From positions 1-32,230 of the forward strand of contig JAFZIH010000151.1 in assembly GCA_017554455.1 (NCBI GenBank): DNA of 32,230 nucleotides. The letters run 5' to 3'. This document shows positions 16,770 through 24,044 of the stretch, one piece after another; position 1 is the first letter of the stretch, and the number at the start of each line of letters is the position of its first letter. Made by a program: the position numbers and the translations under genes. Below the pieces are notes generated by a model. The model worked only from the letters and a program-made list of their open reading frames with translations, did no database searches and had not been told where the DNA came from. This stretch comes from Clostridia bacterium (GTDB taxonomy: Bacteria > Bacillota > Clostridia > Christensenellales > CAG-138).

Positions 16770-18164
16770 TCAATTCCAGGGTCGTCTGCCGTTGACAAAG
16801 TATTTTTTCCAGTAGTTGGTGGAAACCGACCGCTCCACGACCTTGCCTTCCGAGCTTGACGCGTCGATCATCTTTCCCCCGCCGATGTAGATGCCCACGT
16901 GGCTGACGCGGCTGGATTTCTCGTTGCAGAAGAACACCAGATCGCCCTTCTGAAGATCGCTGATGCTCGAGATGTTCTTCCACTTGCTTGCCTTCGAAAA
17001 GCCGCTGGCATCCATACGGCTCACGCTGACGCCCGCCTGCTTCAGGCAGTAATAGACGAAGCCGGAGCAGTCAAACGAATTCGGGCCTTTGTCGCCGAGA
17101 ATATACTCGCAGCCGATCTTGGACTTTGCAACCTTGATGCACGTATCGATCCTGGTGTCGTATTTCGGCGTCGGCGTGACCTTCTGCGTGGGCTTCGGCG
17201 TGGCCTTTGCCGTCGCTTTTGCCGTCGCTTTCGACGTCGTCTTGGACGTTGTCTTCGACGTCGACTTGGACGTCGCTTTTGATGTGGCTTTCGCTGTCTT
17301 CTTCGGTTTCGGCGTCGGCGTCGACTTCGGTGTGCTCTTCGAAGTCGCCTTTGCTTCCTCTTTCAGCTTCGCTTCCAACGTCTTGGAGATCTTTGCTTCA
17401 TCGCTGTACAGCTTTTCAAGCGTCTTTTCACCGGCTTTGCCGTCCACGGAAAGCCCGTTGCGTTTCTGGAACGCCTTGACTGCTTCGACGGTCTTTTCGC
17501 CGTACACACAGTCGACGTCGCTCTCGTCCAAATAGCCGAGCTCGACCAACTGCTCCTGCAGCACTTTGACGTCGCGTCCCTCCGCGCCTTCCAACAGCAT
17601 ATAGTGCTGCGCTTCGCTGCTGTACAGAAGCGCCTGCGTCTGTTCGCCCGCAACGCCGTCCTGTTTCAGGCCGTGCTGCCGCTGGAACAACTCGACCGCG
17701 TATTCGGTGGAATTGCCGTAGTAATCGGTGGGACTGTCGAGCTCAAGGTATCCGAGCTCCATCAGCCGTCCCTGCAGCTCCTCGACGTCCTCGCCCTTGT
17801 CGTGTTTTTTCAGTGCGACGTACGTATACGTCACAGGATTGTCGCCGGGATTGACCGACACGTCGGTCGGCTCATACGGCTCGTCCGAACCGTCCGAGTC
17901 CCCGGTATTCTGTATGTCTTCCGGCTCCGGCGTCGCTTCCGGTACAGGCGCGCGAAGCAGCACGGGGAGCTCCGAAACCGGCTTCTCCGCGTTCTGTGCT
18001 TTGCCCGCACACGAACACGAGGAGATCCCGATGATCAGCGCGATGACGATCAGAAGCAATGCAACAGCAAAAAACAGCACGGTCAAAGCCGCGCGTTTCT
18101 GCGCGACCGTGAGCCCGTTCCAATTGCGAATGATGTAAGGAATCGTCAGCTTCTGCTTTTCCAT
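16770..18164 (-). CDS. Membrane-anchored NlpC/P60 peptidoglycan hydrolase with two PG-binding domains
   Basis: A 464-residue protein. One transmembrane helix (about 25-48) leads to an extracellular part with two PG_binding_1 domains (about 117-182 and 194-256), a Lys/Ala/Thr/Ser-rich linker (about 270-335) and an NlpC/P60 endopeptidase domain (about 340-464). The catalytic Cys is in FDCSGFVYY (C366) and His in SHVGIYIGGG (H422). The third, polar position reads IDASS where HASS is common. It probably cleaves wall stem peptides. The start is uncertain: the ATG at 18164 has no clear binding site, and a TTG at 18203 has GGGGA too close. It follows the PBP2 gene on the same strand, which fits a role in wall growth. 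Confidence 0.9.
   Translation of the reverse strand: MEKQKLTIPYIIRNWNGLTVAQKRAALTVLFFAVALLLIVIALIIGISSCSCAGKAQNAEKPVSELPVLLRAPVPEATPEPEDIQNTGDSDGSDEPYEPTDVSVNPGDNPVTYTYVALKKHDKGEDVEELQGRLMELGYLELDSPTDYYGNSTEYAVELFQRQHGLKQDGVAGEQTQALLYSSEAQHYMLLEGAEGRDVKVLQEQLVELGYLDESDVDCVYGEKTVEAVKAFQKRNGLSVDGKAGEKTLEKLYSDEAKISKTLEAKLKEEAKATSKSTPKSTPTPKPKKTAKATSKATSKSTSKTTSKTTSKATAKATAKATPKPTQKVTPTPKYDTRIDTCIKVAKSKIGCEYILGDKGPNSFDCSGFVYYCLKQAGVSVSRMDASGFSKASKWKNISSISDLQKGDLVFFCNEKSSRVSHVGIYIGGGKMIDASSSEGKVVERSVSTNYWKKYFVNGRRPWN
17160..17350. repeat. Low-complexity repeat encoding the Lys/Ala/Thr/Ser linker
   Basis: Imperfect 9- to 12-base repeats of the type GTCGCTTTCGAC/GTCGTCTTGGAC encode alternating A-T-S-K units between the second peptidoglycan-binding domain and the NlpC/P60 domain. 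It is a linker expansion, not a CRISPR array: units are adjacent with no unique spacers. Confidence 0.75.
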
Positions 18165-18226
18165 ACCGAAAGTGTATCGCGGTTTGGAAAAATGCGCAAG
18201 CAAATTTCCCCGTTGTTCAACAAAAT

Positions 18227-18255
18227 TTCATAAGTATTTTGCATTTCTGTTGCAA
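18227..18255 (-). promoter_or_regulatory. Possible promoter of the NlpC/P60 gene
   Basis: Minus-strand TTGCAA (18250-18255), 17-base spacer, TATGAA (18227-18232). Both hexamers match the consensus at four of six. The gene may instead be read through from the PBP2 operon. Confidence 0.35.
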
Positions 18256-18256
18256 C

Positions 18257-20791
18257 TCATTCCTGCGCCGCTTCCTGCCGCTCATACCAGTAGGTCACGA
18301 TCCGTTCGATCGCGACCGCGCCGGAGCTTCCGGACAGTCCGTTCGGAATGAACACGACGACGGCGATCTCGGGATCCTCACGCGGGGTGATCGCCGCAAA
18401 CCAGCACGTATTCTCGATATCAATGTTGTTCGAAGCGGAAGTCTGCGCCGTTCCCGTCTTGCCGCTGATGCGGTCGAGATACCCCTTATACGCAAACGCC
18501 ATCGAGAAGACCGAGGACGCGGTGCCGCCGTCCTCCGGCGAGACCACGCCGTGCATGCCCTGAAGGATCGCGTCCCAGTACTCGTCCGGCGCTTCGATGG
18601 AATTGACGATTTCCGGCTGATTCCGGTAATACGCCGTCCCGTCCGCCTTGTCGATCTCTTTGACCACGGTCGTGCGATACACGGTTCCGCGGTTGGCGAT
18701 CGTCGAAACGTACCGGGCGATCGAGATCGGCGTGACCAGCATAACGCCCTGTCCGATGCCCGTCTGGATCGTATAAGTCGGCTTCCACCGAAGCTCCTCA
18801 AGCCAGGTCGAGATCGAAACGATCCAGTTTGTGTGCGAGTAAGATACGCCGGTCGGGATGTTCAGTTCCTCCTTGAGGATCCCGCGGATCTCCGCGCCGC
18901 GCTCACGCTGCTCGCCGTCCATCAGCCGCAAAAGCCGATCGGCGCACGATCTGAGCTTCGCGTCCGGAATGCTCATCTCTCGCTGTGTTGAGATCGAGCG
19001 CAGCAGATTATAGATTCGGTTATAGATCAGACGCGGAAGCGCCGAGGTCTGTTCGGAAAGCGATTTTTCGCAGTCATAGCGTGCCTTTTGACCGCCGATC
19101 TGCACGGAAAGCTCGCCGGGCAGCTCCACGCCGGTCGTATCCCGCATGCCGAGTTCGCCTGCCCAGTGGTCCAGTCGTTCGATGCCGACGCGGTCGGCAA
19201 TCGTGTAAAAGAAATAGTTGCACGAAACGGTCAGCGCGCGCGAAAGCGTGAGATTCGCATGGCTCGCGGGATTCGATGTCCAGCAGCTCGGCGCGTTCTG
19301 CTCGACCTTGGTGGTCGGATCGTCGACAAAGTAGTAGTACGGCGAGTGGTCCGAGATCGTCTCGGTCGTGGTGAGCTTGCCCTCCATCAGCCCCGCAAAC
19401 CCCGTCGCCATCTTGAACACCGATCCGGACGCGGTGCGGATGCCGATCGCGCGGTTCAGCGTCGGCTGATTGCTGTTTGTGCCGAAGAGCTGTTCATATT
19501 CCGTTTCGTCGATCCCGTCGGTGAACATGTTCGGATCGTAATCCGGGTATGACGCCAGTGCAAGAAGCTCGCCGGTCTTCACGTTCATCACGAGGACCGC
19601 GCCGGTCTCCGCCAGTTTGATGTTCTCCAGGTGTCCGGCGGTCAGCGATTCATACTTGCTGCGGTTGGACGCGATCTTCTGCTCCTGTTTTTTCCGCGTC
19701 TCCGCAATGTTTTCCCGAAGCGCTTCCTCGCAGACCTTCTGCAGTTCGATGTCGATGGAAAGCTGCACGTTCATGCCGTCGGTCGGCTGCGTGGAGTCAA
19801 GCACCTCGACGATCGCGCCGCGTTTGTTTTTCAGGATGCGCGTCGTGCCGAGCCGTCCGTACAGATGCGGCGTGAGGTACGCTTCCATCGTCTTTTCCAC
19901 GCCCGCGATGCCCACGAGATCGTTGTAGGAGTACCCGAGATCCAGCATGTTCTGGGTCTCCTTCCCCTTCGCGTCGAACGGCTGATAGTCCTCGTAGGAG
20001 TAGCCGATGGAGGTCATGTCCTTTGTGACCTGCTTACTGAGATACCCGATGATATGCGACGCCGTATTTCCGTACGGATACACGCGATAGCTGCTTTTTT
20101 CGGTGAGAATGCCCGTGAGACGGTCGCTCGCCATGTCGAGCTCCGTCACGACCGCAAGCGACACGTCATACGCGATGCGGACGCCCTCGAACGCGCGATA
20201 GCTGTTCATGACGGCTTCCTGCCGGATCGACATGATCTTCTTTGCCTCGTCGAACGGCATATCGTCCGGAATACACCAGGAATTGCGCAGGATGCGATAC
20301 GCCTCCTCCGCGGAAAGGTCGGGATTGCTGAAATTGCAGGCGTCGACAAAGTTCCGCTTGCGTGCGGCGGCGACGGAGGCATCCGAGGTGCGGAAATCGT
20401 AGACGAACGTGCCGTCGGACAGCATGTTGATATAGAACGTGTCGATCGTCTTGCCGCCGCCTTCCTCGATGATGCGGATGGCTTCGATCAGCGAATTCGT
20501 ATAGCGCGCGCTGTCGACGGGCGTGCGGTTAGAAGGATCGCGGTAAAAGAGCACGTTGTAGGTCGTTTCGTCGTAGGCAAGCACGACGCCGTTGCGGTCT
20601 GTGATCGTCCCGCGGCTGCCGGACTGATAGGTCGTGACCTCGGTCGTCTGCTGCACCGCCGCCGAATACGCCTCCGTTTCGCGGATGGCGAGCTTGTCCA
20701 GAAAGATCAAAAGCACGCCGAGCATGACAATGAAGACGCCGATCAGCATCCAGATACGCGTGTTCAGTTTTCCCTTTTCACCGCGTTTCAT
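18257..20791 (-). CDS. mrdA: Penicillin-binding protein 2 (class B, elongation transpeptidase)
   Basis: An 844-residue class B penicillin-binding protein that crosslinks peptidoglycan during elongation. A short cytosolic N-terminus and one helix (about 13-33) precede the dimerisation/pedestal region. The transpeptidase motifs are SVFK (S457 nucleophile), SCN (523-525) and KTG (778-780). It is clearly longer than the usual 600-720 residues. A helical insertion of about 100 residues lies between the 'TGVELPGE' stretch (about 553-560) and TGIGQG (about 677-682). A smaller charged insertion sits at about 355-392. The ATG at 20791 overlaps the mreD stop by 4 bases, so mreC-mreD-mrdA is one unit. 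rodA is not adjacent in this window. Confidence 0.93.
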   Translation of the reverse strand: MKRGEKGKLNTRIWMLIGVFIVMLGVLLIFLDKLAIRETEAYSAAVQQTTEVTTYQSGSRGTITDRNGVVLAYDETTYNVLFYRDPSNRTPVDSARYTNSLIEAIRIIEEGGGKTIDTFYINMLSDGTFVYDFRTSDASVAAARKRNFVDACNFSNPDLSAEEAYRILRNSWCIPDDMPFDEAKKIMSIRQEAVMNSYRAFEGVRIAYDVSLAVVTELDMASDRLTGILTEKSSYRVYPYGNTASHIIGYLSKQVTKDMTSIGYSYEDYQPFDAKGKETQNMLDLGYSYNDLVGIAGVEKTMEAYLTPHLYGRLGTTRILKNKRGAIVEVLDSTQPTDGMNVQLSIDIELQKVCEEALRENIAETRKKQEQKIASNRSKYESLTAGHLENIKLAETGAVLVMNVKTGELLALASYPDYDPNMFTDGIDETEYEQLFGTNSNQPTLNRAIGIRTASGSVFKMATGFAGLMEGKLTTTETISDHSPYYYFVDDPTTKVEQNAPSCWTSNPASHANLTLSRALTVSCNYFFYTIADRVGIERLDHWAGELGMRDTTGVELPGELSVQIGGQKARYDCEKSLSEQTSALPRLIYNRIYNLLRSISTQREMSIPDAKLRSCADRLLRLMDGEQRERGAEIRGILKEELNIPTGVSYSHTNWIVSISTWLEELRWKPTYTIQTGIGQGVMLVTPISIARYVSTIANRGTVYRTTVVKEIDKADGTAYYRNQPEIVNSIEAPDEYWDAILQGMHGVVSPEDGGTASSVFSMAFAYKGYLDRISGKTGTAQTSASNNIDIENTCWFAAITPREDPEIAVVVFIPNGLSGSSGAVAIERIVTYWYERQEAAQE

Positions 20792-21276
20792 TTATATAGG
20801 GTATTGCCTTTCTCCCTGCTGCGGTACAGTGCCGCAAGGGGATACGTGAGAATCGCTTCCAGTATGATCGAAGGGAGCGTCGCGGAGAGAAGCCGATGCG
20901 CGTCGAACCGCGCGCCGATCGCAAGCGAAAACACGAAGATGATCAGCTCTGCCGCGACCGCGCCGATCAGCGCGAACAGAAGCAGCAGCGCACGCCGCTG
21001 CTCATTTTTCCGCACGAACCCATACGTGATCACGACCGCAACGAGATACGCCGCCGCCGAAAGTCCGAGATACGGATTGCAGAAAAGGTCTGTAAACAGT
21101 CCTCCGAAAATCGCGATCAGCATGCCGTCCTGCACCGCCGTCACAGCCGTCGCCGCCATTGCAAGGGACAGCGTGAACAGCGGTCGGATCCCGTTGCTCG
21201 AAAGTGCGGGGAGCACGAACGCGTCCAGAAAGAGCGCAGCGAGCGCCGCGGGGATCAACAGAAGCCGGCGCTTCAT
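20788..21276 (-). CDS. mreD: Rod shape-determining protein MreD
   Basis: A 162-residue integral membrane protein with about five hydrophobic helices (for example LLLIPAALAALFLDAFVLPA and LVAVVITYGFV). It has little sequence conservation, as is usual for MreD. Identification rests on size, helix pattern and its position between mreC and the PBP2 gene, with 4-base overlaps on both sides. It includes the GGLFTDLF motif typical of MreD. It is a component of the elongasome that positions wall synthesis. Confidence 0.88.
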   Translation of the reverse strand: MKRRLLLIPAALAALFLDAFVLPALSSNGIRPLFTLSLAMAATAVTAVQDGMLIAIFGGLFTDLFCNPYLGLSAAAYLVAVVITYGFVRKNEQRRALLLLFALIGAVAAELIIFVFSLAIGARFDAHRLLSATLPSIILEAILTYPLAALYRSREKGNTLYK

Positions 21277-22106
21277 CCGATTGCCTCATCCACGCCGACC
21301 ACGATCAGCGCTTCTTCCAGATGCAGAAAATCAATATCCATCGAAACGATCGCGTCATGCGTGCCCTTGCCCTCCTCATTGACCTCGATGACCGTTCCGA
21401 CGTACAGTCCTTTCGGGAAAAATCCGCCGATGCCGCTTGTGCGGATCGTGTCGCCCGTACGCACGTCCGCCTTGCCCGGCAGATAGTACAGATACGTTCC
21501 GACAAGTTCGCCGTCCGACTCGCAGCGTCCGCCGAGCATGCCCTCGTCGCGCGTGCGCTGCACCATCACGCTGATGCGCATCTTATCGTCGCACATTGTT
21601 TTGACCCTGCACCAGTTCGGACCGACCTCGGAAACGCGGCCGACGACGCCGTCCGGCGTGATGACCGCCATCTTTTCGGTCACGCCGCTGCGCGAGCCCG
21701 CGTTCAGCGTGATCGTGTCGATATACGGATTGCTGTCGCGTCCGATCACCGACGCCGTGACAAAGCGCAGATTCGGATTCGCTTCCGTAAAGTTCAGAAG
21801 TTCCGAAAGCCGCGCGTTTTCCTTCTCGGTCTCGTCTAAAAGCGCAAGCTTCTGCTCCTGCAAAAGCACCGTCTCCCTCAGCCGCGCGTTCTCCTCGCTG
21901 ATCTCGGAAGGTGTAAACACGCGCACGAAAAAGTCCGCGACCTCCGATTCGGCGGTATGCAAAAACGCGGCGACCGGTGAAAGCGCCGTGCGAAACAGCC
22001 CGTCCTTCGCGCCGCTGCCGTTTGCAGTGAACCCCGCGAGGACGACCAGAAGAACGATCGCGATCAGCGCGATCCACATCGGTCTGTTTTTCCAAAGCTT
22101 CCGCAT
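21273..22106 (-). CDS. mreC: Rod shape-determining protein MreC
   Basis: A 277-residue protein. A single N-terminal helix (about 9-26) is followed by a coiled coil (about 68-105, around ENARLRETVLLQEQKLALL) and the beta-rich MreC domain, with VIGRDSNPYIDTITLNAG, GVVGRVSEVG and GGFFPKGLYVGTV as recognisable family stretches. It links MreB and the wall synthases from outside the membrane. I start it at the ATG at 22106, which has GGAGG 5 bases upstream; an upstream extension to 22172 would run through the promoter. It is the first gene of mreC-mreD-mrdA. No mreB gene precedes it here. Confidence 0.95.
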   Translation of the reverse strand: MRKLWKNRPMWIALIAIVLLVVLAGFTANGSGAKDGLFRTALSPVAAFLHTAESEVADFFVRVFTPSEISEENARLRETVLLQEQKLALLDETEKENARLSELLNFTEANPNLRFVTASVIGRDSNPYIDTITLNAGSRSGVTEKMAVITPDGVVGRVSEVGPNWCRVKTMCDDKMRISVMVQRTRDEGMLGGRCESDGELVGTYLYYLPGKADVRTGDTIRTSGIGGFFPKGLYVGTVIEVNEEGKGTHDAIVSMDIDFLHLEEALIVVGVDEAIG

Positions 22107-22136
22107 TTTCGCCTCCGATATACCTTTACAGAGTAC

Positions 22137-22145
22137 AGTATACCA
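22137..22145 (-). promoter_or_regulatory. Extended -10 promoter of mreC-mreD-mrdA
   Basis: Minus-strand TGG then TATACT (22137-22142), 31 bases before the mreC ATG. No convincing -35 at 17-18 bases. Confidence 0.55.
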
Positions 22146-22187
22146 CAACGAACGCGTGCGGAAGGTGAACAATCGGTTAATTCGTAC

Positions 22188-22352
22188 TTATTCGCGCAGC
22201 AGCATCCACCCCGCCGCCAAAAGCGAAATGACGCCGATCACAAGAAATACCCACCACGGTACACAATAAAAGATCAGCGCCGCTACCGCCGCGCCGATCG
22301 CGACAAGCATCAGCCGCCTTGCTTTGCATTTCCGTTCGCATCTTCTCCGCAT
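22188..22352 (-). CDS. 54-residue two-helix membrane protein, unknown function
   Basis: A short gene easily missed. It has a GAGGAGGG binding site 7 bases before the ATG at 22352, and a TAA at 22188-22190. The protein starts with a very basic, Cys-containing head (MRRRCERKCKARR), then two hydrophobic stretches: LMLVAIGAAVAALIFYCV and, after PWW, VFLVIGVISLLAAGWMLL. It ends in RE. The pattern resembles small basic-head membrane proteins often annotated as hypothetical in Clostridia; I cannot name a family. It sits between mreC and the divergent ABC ATPase gene. The strong binding site and codon pattern argue that it is real. Confidence 0.65.
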   Translation of the reverse strand: MRRRCERKCKARRLMLVAIGAAVAALIFYCVPWWVFLVIGVISLLAAGWMLLRE

Positions 22353-22376
22353 GCATAATCCCTCCTCTTTTTCTGT

Positions 22377-22406
22377 ATCATACGCTCCCTTCTCAAAATC
22401 TGTGAC
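22377..22406 (-). promoter_or_regulatory. Possible promoter of the 54-residue membrane protein gene
   Basis: Minus-strand GTCACA (22401-22406), 18-base spacer, TATGAT (22377-22382), 24 bases before the ATG. The -10 matches five of six and the -35 four of six. Confidence 0.45.
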
Positions 22407-22465
22407 GGAACGCGGCGAAAAGAATCGGAATACGATATCTTATCAGCAAAGTGAGGAGATCGGGT

Positions 22466-23212
22466 ATGCAATCCGAATTGATGAAGCTTTCCGACGTTTC
22501 GCTCTCTTATCATACGGTCGCGGGCGAAACGGCTGCCATACAAAACCTGGATCTGACCGTATACGACGGCGAGTTTCTTGCTTTGGTCGGCCCGTCCGGC
22601 TGCGGCAAGACCACCGTGCTCTCGCTCATCATGGGGCTGCTTTCCCCCACCGCAGGCAGCGTGCGGTTTTCGCGCGAAGGTCTGCGGCTCGGCTACATGC
22701 TGCAGCGCGATCATCTTCTGGATCACCGCACCGTGGAGAAGAACGTGCTTTTGGGGCTTGAGGTGCAGCATCGGCTGACCGAAGAGAGCAAGGCGCGCGC
22801 GCTTGCCCTGCTCGACAAATACGGGCTCGGCGAATTTCGGACCTATAAGCCGCAGCAGCTTTCGGGCGGCATGCGGCAAAAGGTCGCTCTTATACGCACG
22901 CTCGCGCTCGAGCCGGACCTGTTGCTTTTAGACGAGCCGTTTTCCGCGCTTGACTATCAGACGCGCCTGAACCTTTCTGACGAGGTTTACCGCATCATCC
23001 GCGGCGAGCACAAAAGCGCGATCCTCGTCACGCACGATATCTCCGAAGCGGTCTCGACGGCAGACCGCGTCGCTGTCTTTTCCGCGCGTCCCGCACGGCT
23101 CAAAAAGATCGTCGAGATCGGCTTCCCCGCGGATATGTCTCCGCTCGTTCGCCGCAGTCAGCCGGAATTCCACGACTATTTCGACCGGATCTGGAAGGAG
23201 CTCAGACCATGA
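22466..23212 (+). CDS. ABC transporter ATP-binding protein, NitT/TauT type
   Basis: A 248-residue ATPase of the SsuB/TauB/nitrate class. Walker A is GPSGCGKTT (42-50), the Q-loop Gln is in GYMLQRDHLL (Q80), the signature is LSGGMRQK (132-139), Walker B is LLLLDEPFSALD and the switch His is in LVTHD (H190). The start is the ATG at 22466 with GAGGAG upstream; the ATG at 22481 is an alternative. The permease start overlaps its stop by 4 bases. Family members import small molecules such as taurine, nitrate, sulfonates, or thiamine precursors. With no binding protein here, the substrate cannot be guessed. These are the only plus-strand genes in the window. Confidence 0.93.
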   Translation: MQSELMKLSDVSLSYHTVAGETAAIQNLDLTVYDGEFLALVGPSGCGKTTVLSLIMGLLSPTAGSVRFSREGLRLGYMLQRDHLLDHRTVEKNVLLGLEVQHRLTEESKARALALLDKYGLGEFRTYKPQQLSGGMRQKVALIRTLALEPDLLLLDEPFSALDYQTRLNLSDEVYRIIRGEHKSAILVTHDISEAVSTADRVAVFSARPARLKKIVEIGFPADMSPLVRRSQPEFHDYFDRIWKELRP

Positions 23213-24006
23213 AAAGAATCGCCGTTTCCGAAGCGCACGCAAGGTATCTTCGCCGCGTCCGCCGCGACGCGCGCGCCGTCGTCCTGTGCCGGATCGCGGT
23301 CCTTCTGGGCTTTCTGCTTCTGTGGGAGCTCGGCGCGGATCTGAAATGGTTCGATCCGTTCATTCTCTCCTCTCCCTCGCGCGTCGTCGCCACGATCGTC
23401 CGGCTTTACGCGGACGGCTCGCTCTGGCTGCACGTGGGCACGACGCTTCTCGAAACCGTGCTGGGCTTCTTGCTCGGTACGATCCTCGGCGCGCTCATTG
23501 CCGTGCTGCTCTGGTGGGCGCCGAAGCTGAACCGGATCCTCGATCCGTATCTGGTCGTTCTGAACGCGCTGCCGAAGATCGCGTTGGGTCCCGTGCTCAT
23601 CGTGTGGATCGGCGCAGGAATGGCGTCCATCGTTGTCATGGGCGTGCTCGTGTCGCTCGTCGTGACGACCGTGACGGTGCTGAACGGCTTTCTTGCCGCG
23701 ACAGACGAAAAGCAGCTCCTGATGCGCACGCTCGGCGCAACGAAGCTGCAGATCTTTACAAAGGTTGTTCTGCCCGCAGGTGTGCCGGACCTCATTTCCG
23801 CGCTCAAGATCTCGGTCGGCATGAGCTGGGTCGGCGTGATCGTCGGCGAATACCTCGTCAGCAAGGCGGGACTCGGTTATCTCATCGTCTATGGCGGGCA
23901 GGTCTTCAAACTCGATCTCGTCATGGCATCGGTCACGGTCCTTTGCATCCTTGCCGCGCTGATGTACTATGCCGTCGCCTTCCTCGAGAAGAAAGTCCGC
24001 ACATAA
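23209..24006 (+). CDS. ABC transporter permease, NitT/TauT (SsuC) type
   Basis: A 265-residue BPD-type permease with about six helices. The cytoplasmic EAA loop is about 165-195 (around LMRTLGATKLQIFTKVVLPA followed by GVPDLISALK), which docks the ATPase. The N-terminal WELGADLKWFDPFILSSPS is typical of the SsuC/TauC/ThiX class. The ATG at 23209 overlaps the ATPase stop by 4 bases. A hairpin follows at 24011-24040. The periplasmic or lipoprotein substrate-binding protein that normally completes the importer is not in this window. Confidence 0.92.
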   Translation: MKRIAVSEAHARYLRRVRRDARAVVLCRIAVLLGFLLLWELGADLKWFDPFILSSPSRVVATIVRLYADGSLWLHVGTTLLETVLGFLLGTILGALIAVLLWWAPKLNRILDPYLVVLNALPKIALGPVLIVWIGAGMASIVVMGVLVSLVVTTVTVLNGFLAATDEKQLLMRTLGATKLQIFTKVVLPAGVPDLISALKISVGMSWVGVIVGEYLVSKAGLGYLIVYGGQVFKLDLVMASVTVLCILAALMYYAVAFLEKKVRT

Positions 24007-24010
24007 CAAA

Positions 24011-24040
24011 GGACGCAGCGCGAAAGAGCGCACTGCGTCC
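24011..24040. terminator. Hairpin between convergent ABC permease and PIG-L genes
   Basis: GGACGCAG and CTGCGTCC pair, with a further CGC/GCG pairing inside around GAAAGA. It lies 4 bases after the plus-strand stop and 4 bases after the minus-strand stop. T-runs on both sides are poor, so a bidirectional role is likely but efficiency is uncertain. Confidence 0.65.
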
Positions 24041-24044
24041 GTGA

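Noticed and set aside
17160..17350. Regular short repeats, considered as a CRISPR array
   Set aside because: Repeats are adjacent, imperfect, 9-12 bases long, without unique spacers, and in frame with a Lys/Ala/Thr/Ser protein linker.
22324..22381. Possible plus-strand promoter for the ABC importer (TTGCAT and CATAAT or TATCAT)
   Set aside because: Spacings are wrong (24 bases for the first pair) and no good -35 pairs with TATCAT, so I could not support one.
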